Shown here piece after piece: positions 34,052 to 45,939 of a stretch of 64,000 nucleotides of DNA; position 1 is the stretch's first letter; every line of letters starts with the position of its first letter. Made by a program: the position numbers and the translations under genes. The notes beneath the pieces are model-generated. The model was not told the DNA's origin and did not search any database. It worked only from the letters and a program-made list of their open reading frames with translations. The stretch comes from Anaspis maculata (taxonomy: Eukaryota > Arthropoda > Insecta > Coleoptera > Scraptiidae), in assembly GCA_949128115.1 (NCBI GenBank), contig OX421966.1:53131416-53195415 (forward strand). The letters are read 5' to 3'.

Positions 34052-34774
34052 TCTATTCCTTATCATAGCTAGATTTGTTTGGGTTAGGTGTTGATATGCT
34101 ATAGGAATTATCAGTTTCCAAAGAAACACCCAATAACTTTTCAATAACCAAGAAAGTATCATTGTTAACAGTGAAACATGGAACACTGTAGTAGGAGGGA
34201 CTTGTTCGACATTTTCAATTACTTAGTGTTAGTGTTAGTTTTATGGTTATTGTTCAACTCTCATTATACCTAATGATGATGGTGAAAAGCGATAATTAAA
34301 AAGGCCATTAGAAAGGTCAAGAGTTACATTCCTATCGTGTACAACTAGAAACTTTTTACAACACCATAAATTGCCTTCAAATCACTTGTGAAATGCATCC
34401 ACCGCTCTCATGCAAATCATCGATTTAGTAAAATTCCAGTGCTTACCCAGTTGTTTTCCAAGCAATCATTAGCTCGCCGCCTACACGTATCCCACGAAAT
34501 CTTTTAAGCACACCTTTTCCTGATCGATTTTGAATTATATCCACTTCATATACCCGAAGACCTTATACCAGCGCACACGGAAAGATATCAAAACCTCAGC
34601 AAAACAACAACAACAACAACAAGAACAACAACAACATCCGCCCCAAATTATCCACCGTATAAGTATCGATTCATACATAATGAGCACTCTAGATGGATTG
34701 GAGAGATAGATCTAAGTGCTGCTCTCAAGGGGGTGCGCAAATGCCGCAGATCAAATTTCAACGACTAAACTCAC
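34052..34774. other. Intron 4 donor end; contains a CAA microsatellite
   Basis: AACAACAACAACAACAAC runs at 34,602-34,637 with one AAG interruption. No other feature is recognised. The GT92 exon 4 donor GTGAGT is at 34,769-34,774 (minus). Confidence 0.6.
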
Positions 34775-34993
34775 CCTGTTGTAATCGAAATGAAGAGGCT
34801 TGATGCACACCGCAAAGTTGTTGGCTGCCGGCTTGGCGGTCTCGTTGTAATTATTGATGACAGTCAACAGGTTCGTGGGTGGCGATTTCACTTTTCCCAC
34901 GACGGAAACGGCCGCCGGAACGGTCTGGTTGGCCAGGAGGGGGCACATCACGAAGCAGGCGCTGTACTTCAGGTTCCAGTTTTCGCGGATCAC
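34775..34993 (-). CDS. GT92 glycosyltransferase, exon 4
   Basis: This 219 bp exon (73 codons) reads VIRENWNLKYSACFVMCPLL and ends AVCIKPLHFDYNR. The Cys-x-Lys-Pro-Leu-x-x-Asp-Tyr-Asn block is a typical GT92 lead-in to the catalytic domain and joins in phase 0 to ALQILEF in exon 5. The acceptor TTTCAG is just upstream (34,994-34,999 on the minus strand) and the donor is GTGAGT. Intron 3 before it is only 64 bp, whereas intron 4 after it is 26,065 bp. Confidence 0.92.
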
Positions 34994-35057
34994 CTGAAAT
35001 TTCCGAAAATTTCACAATAAAACTGAAAGAAGTCGAAGGCAAGTCGTCGATCGTCAC

Positions 35058-35235
35058 CTTGATTTTGGCTTGGACAGTGCGCGAAACGTGCGTCGTGACG
35101 TTGTTGTCGGTTGTTTTGTACCACATCCGGCACCAGACGCGCTCCGGGCCTCTGGTTTTGGTGGCGCCGATCACCCGTATCGATCTCTGGCCCTTGCGGT
35201 TATCGAAAAAGGCCGAAAACACGAAAAACTTATAC
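35058..35235 (-). CDS. GT92 glycosyltransferase, exon 3
   Basis: 178 bp. The first base completes an Arg codon split with exon 2; then YKFFVFSAFFDNRKGQRSIR and VIGATKTRGPERVWCRMWY follow, ending QAKIK in phase 0. The FVFSAFFDxR and VRVIGA blocks are the N-terminal sheet of the GT92 luminal domain. Acceptor TTCCAG and donor GTGACG are both acceptable. The polypeptide would lie in the Golgi lumen. Confidence 0.92.
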
Positions 35236-35322
35236 CTGGAACAACGTGGAAAAGTTTTAGGCTGAGTCGGTTGAGCCAGAGCTACAGGGTAGATTGAGCT
35301 GGGAGTTGTGGCGAACTACGTA

Positions 35323-35406
35323 GGTACAGGGTCGGTCATATACCTACTTTGGGAGAAAAATCCTCACGGAATTAGGTCACTATACATTATATGGCGGGCC
35401 CTGTAT
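35323..35406. mobile_element. Tiny MITE in GT92 intron 2
   Basis: TACAGGGTCGGTCATATA on the left pairs with TTATATGGCGGGCCCTGTA on the right. At about 84 bp it is among the shortest in the window. The CAGGG terminus fits a Tc1/mariner-derived MITE, which is inference. Confidence 0.6.
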
Positions 35407-35721
35407 ATGCGGATCCTGCAAGAGTCTTGCGCACTGTCGCTGACAATAGCAATCTTTGGGGGATGATCCAAAAAACGACAGCTGCTGGAGATGGAGCTTA
35501 GCTACGACTAGTACGTTACTGATGATAACCTGTGCTTTGGCTAACAATAAATTTTAATTCGCTCGGTTTATGAGAAAAAAGCTTTAAATGATCAATGCAA
35601 ATCCAGTTAGACAACTATGTGGGAATGAATTTGGACGTGGAAGCGCTTGAGCTCTTGAGCAGGCATAGGTGAGACCATCGGGTGTGCCGCGATGGGTTGA
35701 ACGGGCTGGTTTCCGACTCAC

Positions 35722-35939
35722 CTAGTGCCGTTGACGTTCTGCCACGAGCCTTGCGTGGCCGCAGGATGGACAGGATATGGTGGCAGTTGGGTCTCCGTGA
35801 TGACCTTGGAAGACTGCGGCCCCACGGGGTCGTCGTCCACCACCGGAATGGCGGCCGGACGGCCCAGCAGAAGGGACCCGACGGTTTCCTCAAGGTTGGC
35901 GGCGCCTCCTCCCACTCGAATTGATATGTAATCGTCGCT
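35722..35939 (-). CDS. GT92 glycosyltransferase, exon 2
   Basis: 218 bp. It starts SDDYISIRVGGGAANLEETV and ends with the segment THPA-like PPYPVHPAATQGSWQNVNGT plus two bases of an Arg codon. The exon is bounded by TGTTCCAG (acceptor) and GTGAGT (donor) and joins exon 1 in phase 0. The sequence is low in recognised motifs, as expected for the stem region between the membrane anchor and the catalytic domain. WQNVNGT contains a potential N-glycosylation site. Confidence 0.88.
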
Positions 35940-36698
35940 CTGGAACAAGAGATTAGCACGTTGTGCAATCAAGAAACTCCAAGCTACTGGTGTTGAGAGA
36001 AAGAATTCTGGTTCAGAAATGATTAGCGAAGTCGGGACTACAAAGCGCGTAGTACATCACTCCAGTCGAGATAAAACTCGACTGTAGCAACGCGGAGCCG
36101 AGTCAGAATCTGAATGGGTGATCGAGTAGGCGAAGCCCGTCCAATCTGAAGTGGCTGATGAAACCCCACCGACAGGCCTTATGCAAACATCCGATTATCA
36201 CGCTTGTAACCGGCAGTACGGCCTTCTTTTCTTCCTTTTTTCAGGAAAGAAGTTCCCGAGAACATTGAACTGTCCTAAAAACAGTCATTTTTGTTTACTT
36301 AATCTCGAAATCATAGGGACCGTTAGAAAAGTAACTGAAACGCAGCAGTGATGACTTTCCAGTCTCAGACTTCACAAAGGTTGGAGCTTCAGTTACGTTT
36401 TGAATCTTATATGTTCTTATTTCCGTCCTTTAATAACCCTTAAAAAGTATTTGCCGACAATACCAAGTTGTTTATTTCTTTTTATTTTGAGATATGCAGT
36501 AAGGTGGAGTGATCTTCAATTTAGGCTGAGGCCAAAAACAGTTGAAGGTTGATTAGGTTGGAAACCATTTCAATGGATAAAGAGCAGAAAAAAACTAGAA
36601 GGTGTCAAATAGGTGTTTTACGTTAGGTTTCAAGTTTTCAGCCAATTTATCCCGAAAATTTTATCCCCGTTTCCCGTTACCTAATGTTCAGGGACGGG
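35940..36698. other. Intron 1, no element recognised
   Basis: Acceptor-side end of the 13.2 kb intron 1. Only short meaningless ORFs are seen. Confidence 0.45.
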
Positions 36699-36915
36699 GA
36701 AGTTAGTGAACAGCGCCAGAATTGAATTGTTTTTCAGCTTTTAATTCAACTTTACACAGCTGGCATCAATTACTATCACTGAGAGATGGCTCAGAGAGTT
36801 CCTGGAACATATATGTATTTTATTGAGCAATAGATATTCAGCGCTCCAAACGACCAGCTCCTACAAGACATAATCCAGACTCAACACCCGAAAAACTGTC
36901 AAGAGCTCTACATAT
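36699..36915. repeat. Direct repeat, left copy, about 215 bp
   Basis: GAAGTTAGTGAACAG through CAACACCCGAAAAACTGTCA matches 38,436-38,650 in the same orientation (about 88% by eye). The two copies flank the LINE fragment. The ends are not TG..CA, so it is not an obvious LTR. Confidence 0.85.
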
Positions 36916-37199
36916 TTCCTTTTTAAGAACCTACTTGAATATGTACGATCTATTTTTGAAGTAAAAAAAACAATAAGTGGTAATTTTGACTAGAAAATTT
37001 GACCATAGTGGAGACTGGCCCAGCAGTCAGTCTCCTTTCACGAGAGTAACACTATTCTGTATGTTTCATTTTCACAATTTTGGTGCTGTCCTAAGTACGG
37101 CCTGGTAGTTCCAAAGGGTCAAATCTTTTTAATCTTCTTACATCAGGGATGGAGAGAAGGTCAGTAGCTAGAGGGTTTGGATGAACGATGAGGTGATCT

Positions 37200-38420
37200 T
37201 GCTATTTTTCACTTCTGGCTAAAATTTATTCTTTTACTGTGACCATGCCCAGGTCACGGTGTATAAAATCGTTTGAAACGTACCAAGGTGCACCACAAAT
37301 AGCTCGCAACGTTTTAGACTGGAACCTTTGGAGTTTCAGAATGTTTGAATCACTGGCCGTCCCCCACAGCTGAATTCCATTAGAACTTTGATGTTGTTCA
37401 GGAACAGGAACCCTTCGGGATATGTTTCTTTTCTCGGTGTGAACGTGACATGTGTGGATTTCGTACTGTTGGCCTTCACTCTCCAAAGTTTCAACCAAGG
37501 TTCCACTTTGCTCAGGTGCCCTTGCAGATATCTTGAGGCGAGAACTGGATCCTGGTGTGAAGCCATTATGGCCGTGTCATCAGCAAAAGTGGTACCTAAT
37601 TTCGATGTTGGTGGTGCTATTTTGCAGATCAGCAGTATACACGTAACAGGTATAGAAGAGGTCCTAAGACGCCGCCCTATGGCACACCTGATTTTATGGG
37701 CATCAGCGATGAGTATGTTTCGCCAACCTTCACCAGAAAGTATTTATCTGTCAGATAAGATTTTAGGATCTGATTGTGATAGGGTAACTTTGCTTTGATT
37801 TTGTGGAGGAGGCCCATGTGCCACACATTATCAAAAGCTTGTGAAATGTCAATGAAAGCGGCTGAATAATACCACTTTTTTTCCCAGAGCCTCTTTTATC
37901 CATTTGCCAACCCTATGGACCTGCTCAACTGTGGAGGGTCGGGCTCTGAAACCAAACTGATGGTTTGGGATTAGCTTCTTTTCTTCCAAAAGTGAAATTT
38001 TGGCCGGCAGGATTTTCTCGACACCTTCGACAGCACTGGTAGCAGTAGCTGGTAGCAGCTACGTTTGATGAACCCTCACCAGGTTTGTGAATAAGAAATA
38101 TTTGTGCTACTTTCAATTGTGAAGGAAAATAGTGCAATCTCAGGATGACATTTAAGATGGTGGTGATGAACTTCAGGCCCTCTTGTGGTAGCTCTTTATG
38201 ATCTTCCCCGTGATTAAATTATACCCGGGTGCTTTTTTTGGATTAAGGCCTTTGATCATGGACTCAATTTCTGGAATTTTCAGAGGCTTGATCGGAGGGT
38301 CCATTTCAAACGAAGCATCAAGGCCTTGATGTATGAATTCTTCTTCTGGGAGTAAGGCTCGGGTAAGGCTTGAAAACTTCGCTGAGGTGTTTGGCAAACG
38401 TGCTTGGCTTTTCCTCGTCA
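37200..38420 (-). pseudogene. Jockey-like LINE reverse transcriptase fragment
   Basis: On the minus strand several frames outline a non-LTR reverse transcriptase. SMIKGLNPKKAPGYNLITGK is near 38,240, LHYFPSQLKVAQIFLIHKPG near 38,110 and NHQFGF-like residues near 37,970. SGVPQGG-like and LYTADLQ residues lie around 37,630-37,690, the active site FADDTAIMA at about 37,566-37,592, and DPVLASRYLQGHL follows. KANSTKSTHVTFT then precedes the terminal IQLWGTASDSNILKLQRFQS and HRDLGMVTVKE. This order is that of Jockey-clade elements. Multiple frameshifts and a 5' truncation make it inactive. No endonuclease domain or poly(A) tail is seen. It is enclosed by 215 bp direct repeats. Confidence 0.88.
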
Positions 38421-38435
38421 GTTCTCGTCCATCTT

Positions 38436-38650
38436 GAAGTTAGTAAACAGTGCCAGAATTGAATTGTTGTTCAGCCTTTGATTCAGCTCCACACAGCTGG
38501 CATCAATTACTATGCAGTCAGAGATGGCTAAGAGAGTTCCTGAACTATATATTTAATTGAGCAATAGATATCCAATGCTCCAAACGACCAGCTCCTACAA
38601 GACATGATCCAGACTTAACACCCGAAAAACTGCAAGGAGCTCAACATGTG
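38436..38650. repeat. Direct repeat, right copy, about 215 bp
   Basis: Second copy of the repeat at 36,699, sharing CACACAGCTGGCATCAATTA (the left copy has one mismatch) and CAAACGACCAGCTCCTACAA. Confidence 0.85.
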
Positions 38651-39642
38651 AATGAACAATTTGTCCAATGTTCAACTAGGATGTCTACTTCCAGTGTTGT
38701 TTATTCAGTTTGCTAGTGGAGGGGTTTGAATTCAGGCGTGAAGCGCTTTATCTCGCCGGGTCCAGAACACTCAACCGGGACGTCCAGAATAAGAAGTTTT
38801 TCTGGTTTTGTGGTATTCCCCCTTTGTTTTATTAGTACGTTGGTACCTGAAGTAGGTACGGTCGTTGACGTTCGTGGCGTTTGCGGATGAAAGAGGGAGA
38901 TGGCGCTAGGGAGCCGGGCGAGCAACAGCCGCGGGCAGACGGAGAAGAGAATCAGCTGTGGTGAAGAACACGTGATTTTCCAGGGCAACTGTGCGTCGGT
39001 TTCTCCTAAGTTAAGGTCTGTCTTTCTTTGATTATTGTATCGTAATTTTGGCTTTCATCCACTCACCAAATCATGCATTTCGATACCTATTTTGTCCGCG
39101 AAATTGTTGTACATAACAAAACTCTTTGTTCTCTGTGTTCTCCACGGGATTGCATAACCCGCAGTTTTTCCCCTTTGAAATCAAGGTGCTTCGCACAGCT
39201 TTGTATTTTGTGTAATTTATCTACTCCCAAATGATCTTAATGTTGACGGCAACAGCCGTAAATCTAGTGGGTGTGCTTTTTGTGCACTCATGGCGTGACC
39301 TCAAGGCCGAGCTATCGCGCGTACTTCGAGGTTTCATTAATTGTTTCTTTCCACAAGTTACTTCACAAACAGTAAGACGACAAAAAGAAACTCCACTACG
39401 CCAAAATCAGCCGCTAAGTAGAGAACAGTACTTTTTATGATTCATTCACATTTCATTGTTCATTGTCGGGTTATACCTGAGAGTAAACGAAGGAAAGAAG
39501 GCTTGCACGCTTCTCCGTGTCCTGGGGGGGGGGTTCCACCTGCTCGTATGAATCTGCCTTGTTGAGTCTACTAACATTTTATTATTTGGGGGGGAATTAT
39601 GTGAGTTTTACGTGATCCTTTGTTGTTCCTACTTATGATGCA

Positions 39643-39735
39643 ATTCTGTAAAGGATAGCATTCTGTAGACACTCTGTTATTTAAAAGAAATCCTGTCGGC
39701 TATTGGTTTGCCTTGTGTAACGGAGCGTTTGTGGA
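39643..39735. mobile_element. MITE family A, copy 2 (diverged)
   Basis: ATTCTGTAAAGGATAGCATT, CACTCTGTTAT and CCTGTCGGCTATTGG match the MITE at 55,736. The right end is eroded. Confidence 0.65.
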
Positions 39736-40502
39736 ATGTTGTTTTTGGTGAATCGCTACATTAGTTTCCCATCCTTTCGTCGCTGCTTCAGACTTCGGGT
39801 TTGTTTCTTTTTACTGCCCTATTTGACGGGCATATTTATTTATAAACATATTCGGTAGTATCACGGAACCTATTCACCAAGAATGCGTACGTTGAATGTT
39901 GGAGCTCAAATGAAGTATGGAGGTGGTGTGAGTGCTCAATGATTGTGGTTGCAACTATCGTTTCTCGATAATACCGACAATGTCCATTCACAAGCTCAAC
40001 TGTAAATGTCACTTATCTCGCATTCAACGAAAATAAGTGTTTACCTTCGGGAACGAATGTGGACACAGTCAATTTTGCAGGAGTGTTTCCACTTCTTTTG
40101 CTTTTACCCGCTCTGATCAGTACCTTGGGCGGCCTTGTCGGCACTCTCACCGGCAAGCACCTGAGTGGGTTGATCTCACGTGGGGCCTCATCGAACATAG
40201 GCTTCTTGAGAGGTCCTTGTCCATCCCATCAGGATATCACTAAAGTACATCTGACTCCAAATTTACCTCTACGATTCACGTTGGGGTTTCCATTCCAACT
40301 TAAACGACGAAGAGTGGGCCACAGGTTGACTCGAGTCGATTTCCTCGCATGGTTATTGTTTACTAATTCTTCTTCTGTTTTGTATGTATGTATCTGTGGG
40401 ATTTTTGATGGGTAACTTCTGGGGAATTTCGGGCGAATGCGTTATAGATACTTCTTTCTTCCATTTGCTTACAAAAGAGTATGACCAACTTCAACTTCTC
40501 TA

Positions 40503-40775
40503 CTTATTCATCTATCACCTGTTTCTTGTTTATTTATCTACCTATTTATCCCGCATTTGTTTCTTGTTGATTTATCCACCTGTTTATCTCTCATTTGTTT
40601 TTGTTTATTTACCTACACTATTACTCATCATTTCTGTCTTGTTCATTTATCTACTTGTTTATCTATCATTTATTTCTTGCTGATTTATCCACTTGATTAC
40701 TGATCATTTGTGTCTTGTTTATTCATGTACTTGTTTATCGATCATTTCTTTATTGTTTACTTATCTATCGATTTG
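40503..40775 (+). repeat. Degenerate tandem repeat, about 38 bp unit
   Basis: About seven units of the form ATTTGTTTCTTGTTTATTTA plus TCTACCTGTTTATCTATC. The plus ORF of repeated Tyr/Leu/Ser codons here is an artefact. Confidence 0.75.
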
Positions 40776-41487
40776 ACTTCTTCTGTTTGTAAAGTGTAAA
40801 ATGAACTGCTCAGCGTTCAAAGCGTAAGCGAGCGAGTTTCCTTTTGTTGTTATAAAAATAACTTGTGAACAAAGCAAACGTTTCAAAGAAGTTCAAGCAC
40901 CGCTTCCTGCTGACTTGATCAATGCATAACTGGAGTGACTTTTCTGTCATTTCATCAAGACTCATTCACACTTGACTTCTGTTCAGATCATTTGGGAAGG
41001 GATTTTTTCAGCAACCAACCAGGCAATACGCAGGGGTTTCTTTGACGTGTTCTTCCCATGTGTGCCTGTCAGCGAATACGTCACTTTCCCTTTGCGATCA
41101 AATTGACAGTTTAACATGTTTCATGATTTCTTGTTTTGTTTTGTTAACCTCATTTTGTGTTCATTTTATTGTTGTAAATTCTTGCATTGTCTAACTAATT
41201 TGTAATGACTTTTCTTGTTTCATTTGTTTGTGCTTTGTTGTTCTTCATTCATGTTGTGTCATTTTATCACAGTCAGTAGGTGTTTTGAGAAAAGAAACAA
41301 ATTCATTCAAAAACTTTGCCATTGATTTCCAATAAAACATTCATTTTGCTTGCATTTCATCCGCGTTTCATTCAAGAATCAAACCTCATCCCCCACGACA
41401 CATTCTCATCTCGAGTAAGAACTTAACACAACGTAGGTGAAATGTAAACGACGTGGGGAAGGGAAGAAACAACGACGATCGCTGCCA

Positions 41488-41622
41488 AACATCGAAAAAA
41501 GGGTTACACTACAGATTGATGCCATGTGACCAGGATAGACTACGTTACATTACAGAATGGTGCCGTGAGACCAGGATACACTACAGCAATAACATCGAAA
41601 AAGAGGGTTACATTACAGTTTC
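41488..41622 (+). repeat. Imperfect tandem repeat around GGTTACATTACAG
   Basis: Blocks CATCGAAAAAAGGGTTACAC and GTGACCAGGATAGACTAC recur as CATCGAAAAAGAGGGTTACA and GAGACCAGGATACACTAC. About two and a half units. Confidence 0.7.
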
Positions 41623-41946
41623 TAAGTCCTGTTTCAACGCTTGTGCGCATGCTCATTCATTGTTTAGCGGATGTGTTTGAATTTGCTCGCGTGTATTTAG
41701 TTGACAATCAATACTGGTCGGAAGAAGAGTGTTCGAGCTGGTGTCTATATTCTGATTCACGTGTCAGGCCTTTTGTAGCATTCAAAAGGCCTGACATCGT
41801 GAGTGCTGAACACGATTTGAAATTTTTGGGCATTGCGTTGAAGATTATGCTACGAGAAATCCATGTTTCGTGTAACTTCGCATGTATGACAATACGAATA
41901 TTTCAGAAGGCAGTTGATTGCAAGAGCCAGATCTACACGGTTCTAT

Positions 41947-44503
41947 TAGTCCAGTAAAATGAGGCGATTTTTAGGCCAAAGTTGGAACAAATTAGGGGCA
42001 GGATGAAAAAAATATGACGATGTAGAGAATGAAAAACTGAATTGGAAAAACTAAACTTCCATTTCCAGTCATCCCGGGAACCATGGAAAAAAAATGGAGA
42101 AAATGGAAAAACATGCGCCGCGATCTTTCTTTTGAAACGGTGAGAGAACGGTGAAAGCTGTGTAAAAACTGTCAGGGACAAAGTTGTAGGAAATTTAATA
42201 ATCTACAAAAAAGTCCCTGGAGGCATATGTCTAACTTCTTTGGTTTAGCCGTTTATCGCAGTCAAAGTTGCGCGCCGGTCTAGTGAAGTGGGAAAACTGT
42301 CCGCGTGACCTTCCTTCTTGGATGCTGTGAGAACGACAAGAGATATCAAAAAATTGTGAGCAACAAAGTTGTAGAGAATTGAATGCTTCACTAGAAAATT
42401 TTCAAGGCCAATTATTATCACTTCTAGTTCAGCCGTGAACCACGTTCGAAGTTGCGTGACAATCCTGTTGATAAAGTGGTTTTTCTGGAAAACTTACAAA
42501 AACCCTAGACTCGATGAAAAAACTATGACAATGTAGAAGATGAAAAACTGGATCTAAAAAACCAAAGTTTCATTTCACACCGTTTTGGGAAATCTAATAA
42601 AAAAAAAGAAAAAGTTGGAAAATAGTGATTTGCACTCCCAGCTTCCTAATTGAATACTGAAATAAACGTGATAAATATGGAAAATCTGAACAAACTAGCT
42701 TGTAGAGGATTGAATGATCTATAGAAAATCCCGTAATGTCATGTATGCATCTTTGTCGACTTAGCTGCGGAGCGCTATCAAAGTTGGGGTACATGACTCG
42801 TGACGCGTCGCATATGTGGTGAAACTGGCACGACGCTGCGATCATTGTTAAATTGATTATAAAACATGATTAAATGATTTGAAAAAATTGCGTACTTTGT
42901 TTAACGTCTGGTAACTATTGTTGGAAATGTAACTCCGCGGATGAACGCTTTGTTATGTATAAAGTTTCTTGTTTGGCAAAATTGAAGTCGTGAGTGTCAC
43001 TGTACTATTTTCGTCATATTTTCATTCCAGAAATCTAGGACGAGAGACTGAGTTTCTAGGGAATTTCTGAATTTGTCGTTTCTAATCATATATTTATAGA
43101 ATCGAAATAGTACGAAAATAGTATCGTGGCACTCAGGCTTAAAACTGAGAAAGTACTCGTATTTTGTAACACAATATGTATAATAATTGAAAAACGTGAT
43201 TCACGTTAGATAATGAGATGTTTTTCAACTGATTTCTGATGAACAATGATCATTCAACAACAACAACTGTCCACCTGAGCAATGGGGTTGGAAATTAAAC
43301 ATTTCTCTGTTGATGCCTATTAGAACCCAGGATAACGTAGCTCTCGAAAATCTGCTACGGCTGATTTCCTGCAGATGCTTCAAAAACTGCGAGAAGCTTT
43401 GTGGATGCAGAAAAGCTGACCTCAAGTGTACCAAGTTTTGCCACCACTGCCGTGGAACCACCTGTTCTCACGCTTCCTGCATTGTCGTTTCGGAAGACGA
43501 TGATGATGACTACAATGATAATTCTAACAATAAGTAGCTACCCAGACGTTAAACAAAGTACGCAATTTTTTCAAATCATTTAATCATGTTTTATAATCAA
43601 TTTAACAATGATCGCAGCGTCGTGCCAGTTTCACCACATATGCGACGCGTCACGAGTCATGTACCCCAACTTTGATAGCGCTCCGCAGCTAAGTCGACAA
43701 AGATGCATACATGACATTACGGGATTTTCTATAGATCATTCAATCCTCTACAAGCTAGTTTGTTCAGATTTTCCATATTTATCACGTTTATTTCAGTATT
43801 CAATGAGGAAGCTGCGAGTGCAAATCACTATTTTTCAAGTTTTTCTTTTTTTTTCTCAGGTTTCCCGAAACGGTGTGAAATGAAACTTTTTTTTTGGTTT
43901 TTTAGATCCAGTTTTTCATCTTCTACATTGTCATAGTTTTTTCAACGAGTCTAGGGTTTTTGTAAGTTTTCCAGAAAAACCACTTTATCAACAGGATTGT
44001 CGCGCAACTTCAAACGTGGTTCACGGCTAAACTAGAAAAGATAATAATTGGCCATGAAGATTCTCTAGTGGAGCATTCAATTCTCTACAACTTTGTCGCT
44101 CACAATTTTTTGATATCTCTTGTCGTTCTCACAGCATCCTAGAAGGAAGGTCACGCGGACAGTTTTTCCACGTCACTAGACCGGTGCGCAACTTTGACTG
44201 CAATAAACGGCTAAACTGAAGAAGTTAGACATATGCCTCCAGGGACTTTTTTGTAGATTATTGAATTCCTTACAACTTTGTCCCCAACAGTTTTCACACA
44301 TCTCTCACCGTTCTCTCACCGTTTCAAACGAAAGATCGCGGCGCATGTTTTTCCATCTTCTCCATTTTTTTTTCCATGGTTCCCGGGATGACTGGAAATG
44401 AAACTTTGATTTTTCTTATTCAGTTTTTCATTCTCTACATCGCCATATTTTTTTCATCCTGCCCCTAATTTGTTCCAAGTTAAATCCTTATTTTACTGGA
44501 CTA
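41947..44503. mobile_element. Foldback element, TAGTCCAGT family, copy 1 (2.56 kb)
   Basis: Starts TAGTCCAGTAAAATGAGG and ends CCTTATTTTACTGGACTA. Arms of about 950 bp (41,947-42,910 and 43,548-44,503) are near-identical inverted copies, for example TAAATGATTTGAAAAAATTG against CAATTTTTTCAAATCATTTA. The 640 bp loop carries the cysteine-rich ORF at 43,310. A member with the same ends lies at 45,940-47,548, and a single end at 50,868. Confidence 0.92.
43310..43537 (+). CDS. Cysteine-rich CXC-like ORF fragment in foldback loop
   Basis: 75 codons. The part after MPIRTQDNVALENLLRLI contains ten cysteines in about 36 residues: CRCFKNCEKLCGCRKADLKC then CHHCRGTTCSH. This is like the tesmin/CXC type of zinc-binding module and like the C-terminal tails of some arthropod TE-encoded proteins of unknown function. 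In the same frame just before the ATG, EQWGWKLNISLL continues the similarity, so the ORF is probably the last exon or a captured fragment of a longer protein. An acidic tail (DDDDDYND) follows. No other part of a transposase is present. Whether it is translated is unknown. Confidence 0.5.
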   Translation: MMPIRTQDNVALENLLRLISCRCFKNCEKLCGCRKADLKCTKFCHHCRGTTCSHASCIVVSEDDDDDYNDNSNNK

Positions 44504-45435
44504 TACCGTCCGTTTTTTTTTCTAGGCCCCAGCGCGTAGCGCCTTTATCATGGGTTCCACACCCAACATATTATATATTTTTGAAATCAGAAGAACAAAA
44601 TCTTTCGATTGATGGTATGTCAAATTATTTTTGACAGATGTCATTTTTTGACAATTGACAGAATAGTACTTGTGAAATATCATTTTAAAGCCCATTAAAT
44701 TCTGAGGAAAACTGTGTCTTCATTTTTAGAATAGGATGTCTTTCACAGCTTCTACAGGTCTTCAAATAGGAAAAAATGTTGAAATTCAGAAATACTCAAT
44801 AACTACGTAAGTATAGGCAAAACAGGCATTTCTAATAATAACTGATGATAATAATCAATAAATAATCACAATGAAACGAAACATGTCCTGAAGAAGTTAC
44901 TTGAAATGACCGTCTCCTTATTCCTTAAATGGGAGATTCAACGACCGGTGAATTGCAACTGCCAGCCCAACGCGATAGTATCCGAGGTGGCCTGGTATGA
45001 CACCCTCGATTTTTTTTTTATGAGCCTATCTGAAAGATAAGGTGTTTATAGAGTCTCCCGCTAATTTGGAGTATTTGGACGATTAAAAATCAGAATATTA
45101 TCATCAGTTGATATTAAAAATACCTTTTAGTTATTGAGTAGGTATTTCTGAATTTTAACAATTTTTCCTATTCAAAGACCTCCAGAAGCTGTAAAAGACA
45201 TCCTATTCTAGAAATTGAAACACGGTTCTCCTAAGAATTTTATGAGCTTTAAAATGGTGTGTCACAAGTACTATTCCGTCAATTGTCAAAAAATGACATC
45301 TGTCAAAAATAGTTTGACATATCATCAATCGATAGATTTTGTTTTTCTGATTTCAAAAATATATAATATGTTGGATGTAAAACCCATAATAAAGGCGCTA
45401 TAAGCTGGGGCCTAGAAAAAAAAACGGACGGTATA
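44502..45435. mobile_element. Foldback element with CCGTCCG termini (0.93 kb)
   Basis: TATACCGTCCGTTTTTTTTT then CTAGGCCCCAGC on the left pairs with GCTGGGGCCTAG and CGGACGGTATA on the right. Arms are about 320 bp. Its left end abuts or shares the TA of the preceding element's right end. Confidence 0.9.
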
Positions 45436-45939
45436 GGCTGCGTAGGAACGGTTGTGGTTCCGAATATATCCGTCGGAATCTTGCTTTTTTCTGCACTCAC
45501 AATACTTTCCTTTCCATGTTGGTGGGGGACCAGAAAAGTAAAATTGACATTTCAAGGATCTTCACTACAGAAGAGACCTTTTTGACATCTACATGACTCT
45601 GTGCAGACCAGTAGGGATATTTTATACCAAATAACTTGACAAAGAAGTTCTTGACGACAAAAACAGCAATTTGCAGCACAATCCAGAGGGCGCACAATCT
45701 AACTGCTGATGCTGGTGAAAAACTAGCCTTATGCTTAAACCAATGAAAACGTCCACATTCCAGGTGGCTGTTTAACCTACCGTTAGCGACTGCAATGTCG
45801 TCTACTACATGAAAGAATACAGTTTACTTTAATACGCTATCTGACACGTAATTGCCGCTTTTGACTTTTTGGTCCACTAGTTGATAAGTCGCTAAAATCC
45901 TTTTCTGTGAAAATTTCATGCAGATTCGGTCCACATTAT

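Larger units (their letters stand above)
38651..41946. other. Intron 1 sequence with minor repeats
   Basis: No gene is recognised. A MITE copy and two local tandem repeats are listed separately. A run of ten G lies near 39,525. Several ORFs of 60-140 codons have no motif and skewed composition. Confidence 0.5.

Noticed and set aside
34879..35265. 128-codon plus-strand ORF and other plus ORFs at 35,070 and 35,682
   Set aside because: They are shadows of GT92 exons 2-4 in GC-richer coding sequence.
36699..38650. LTR retrotransposon with 215 bp LTRs
   Set aside because: The repeats lack TG..CA ends and the interior codes for a non-LTR reverse transcriptase in the opposite orientation.
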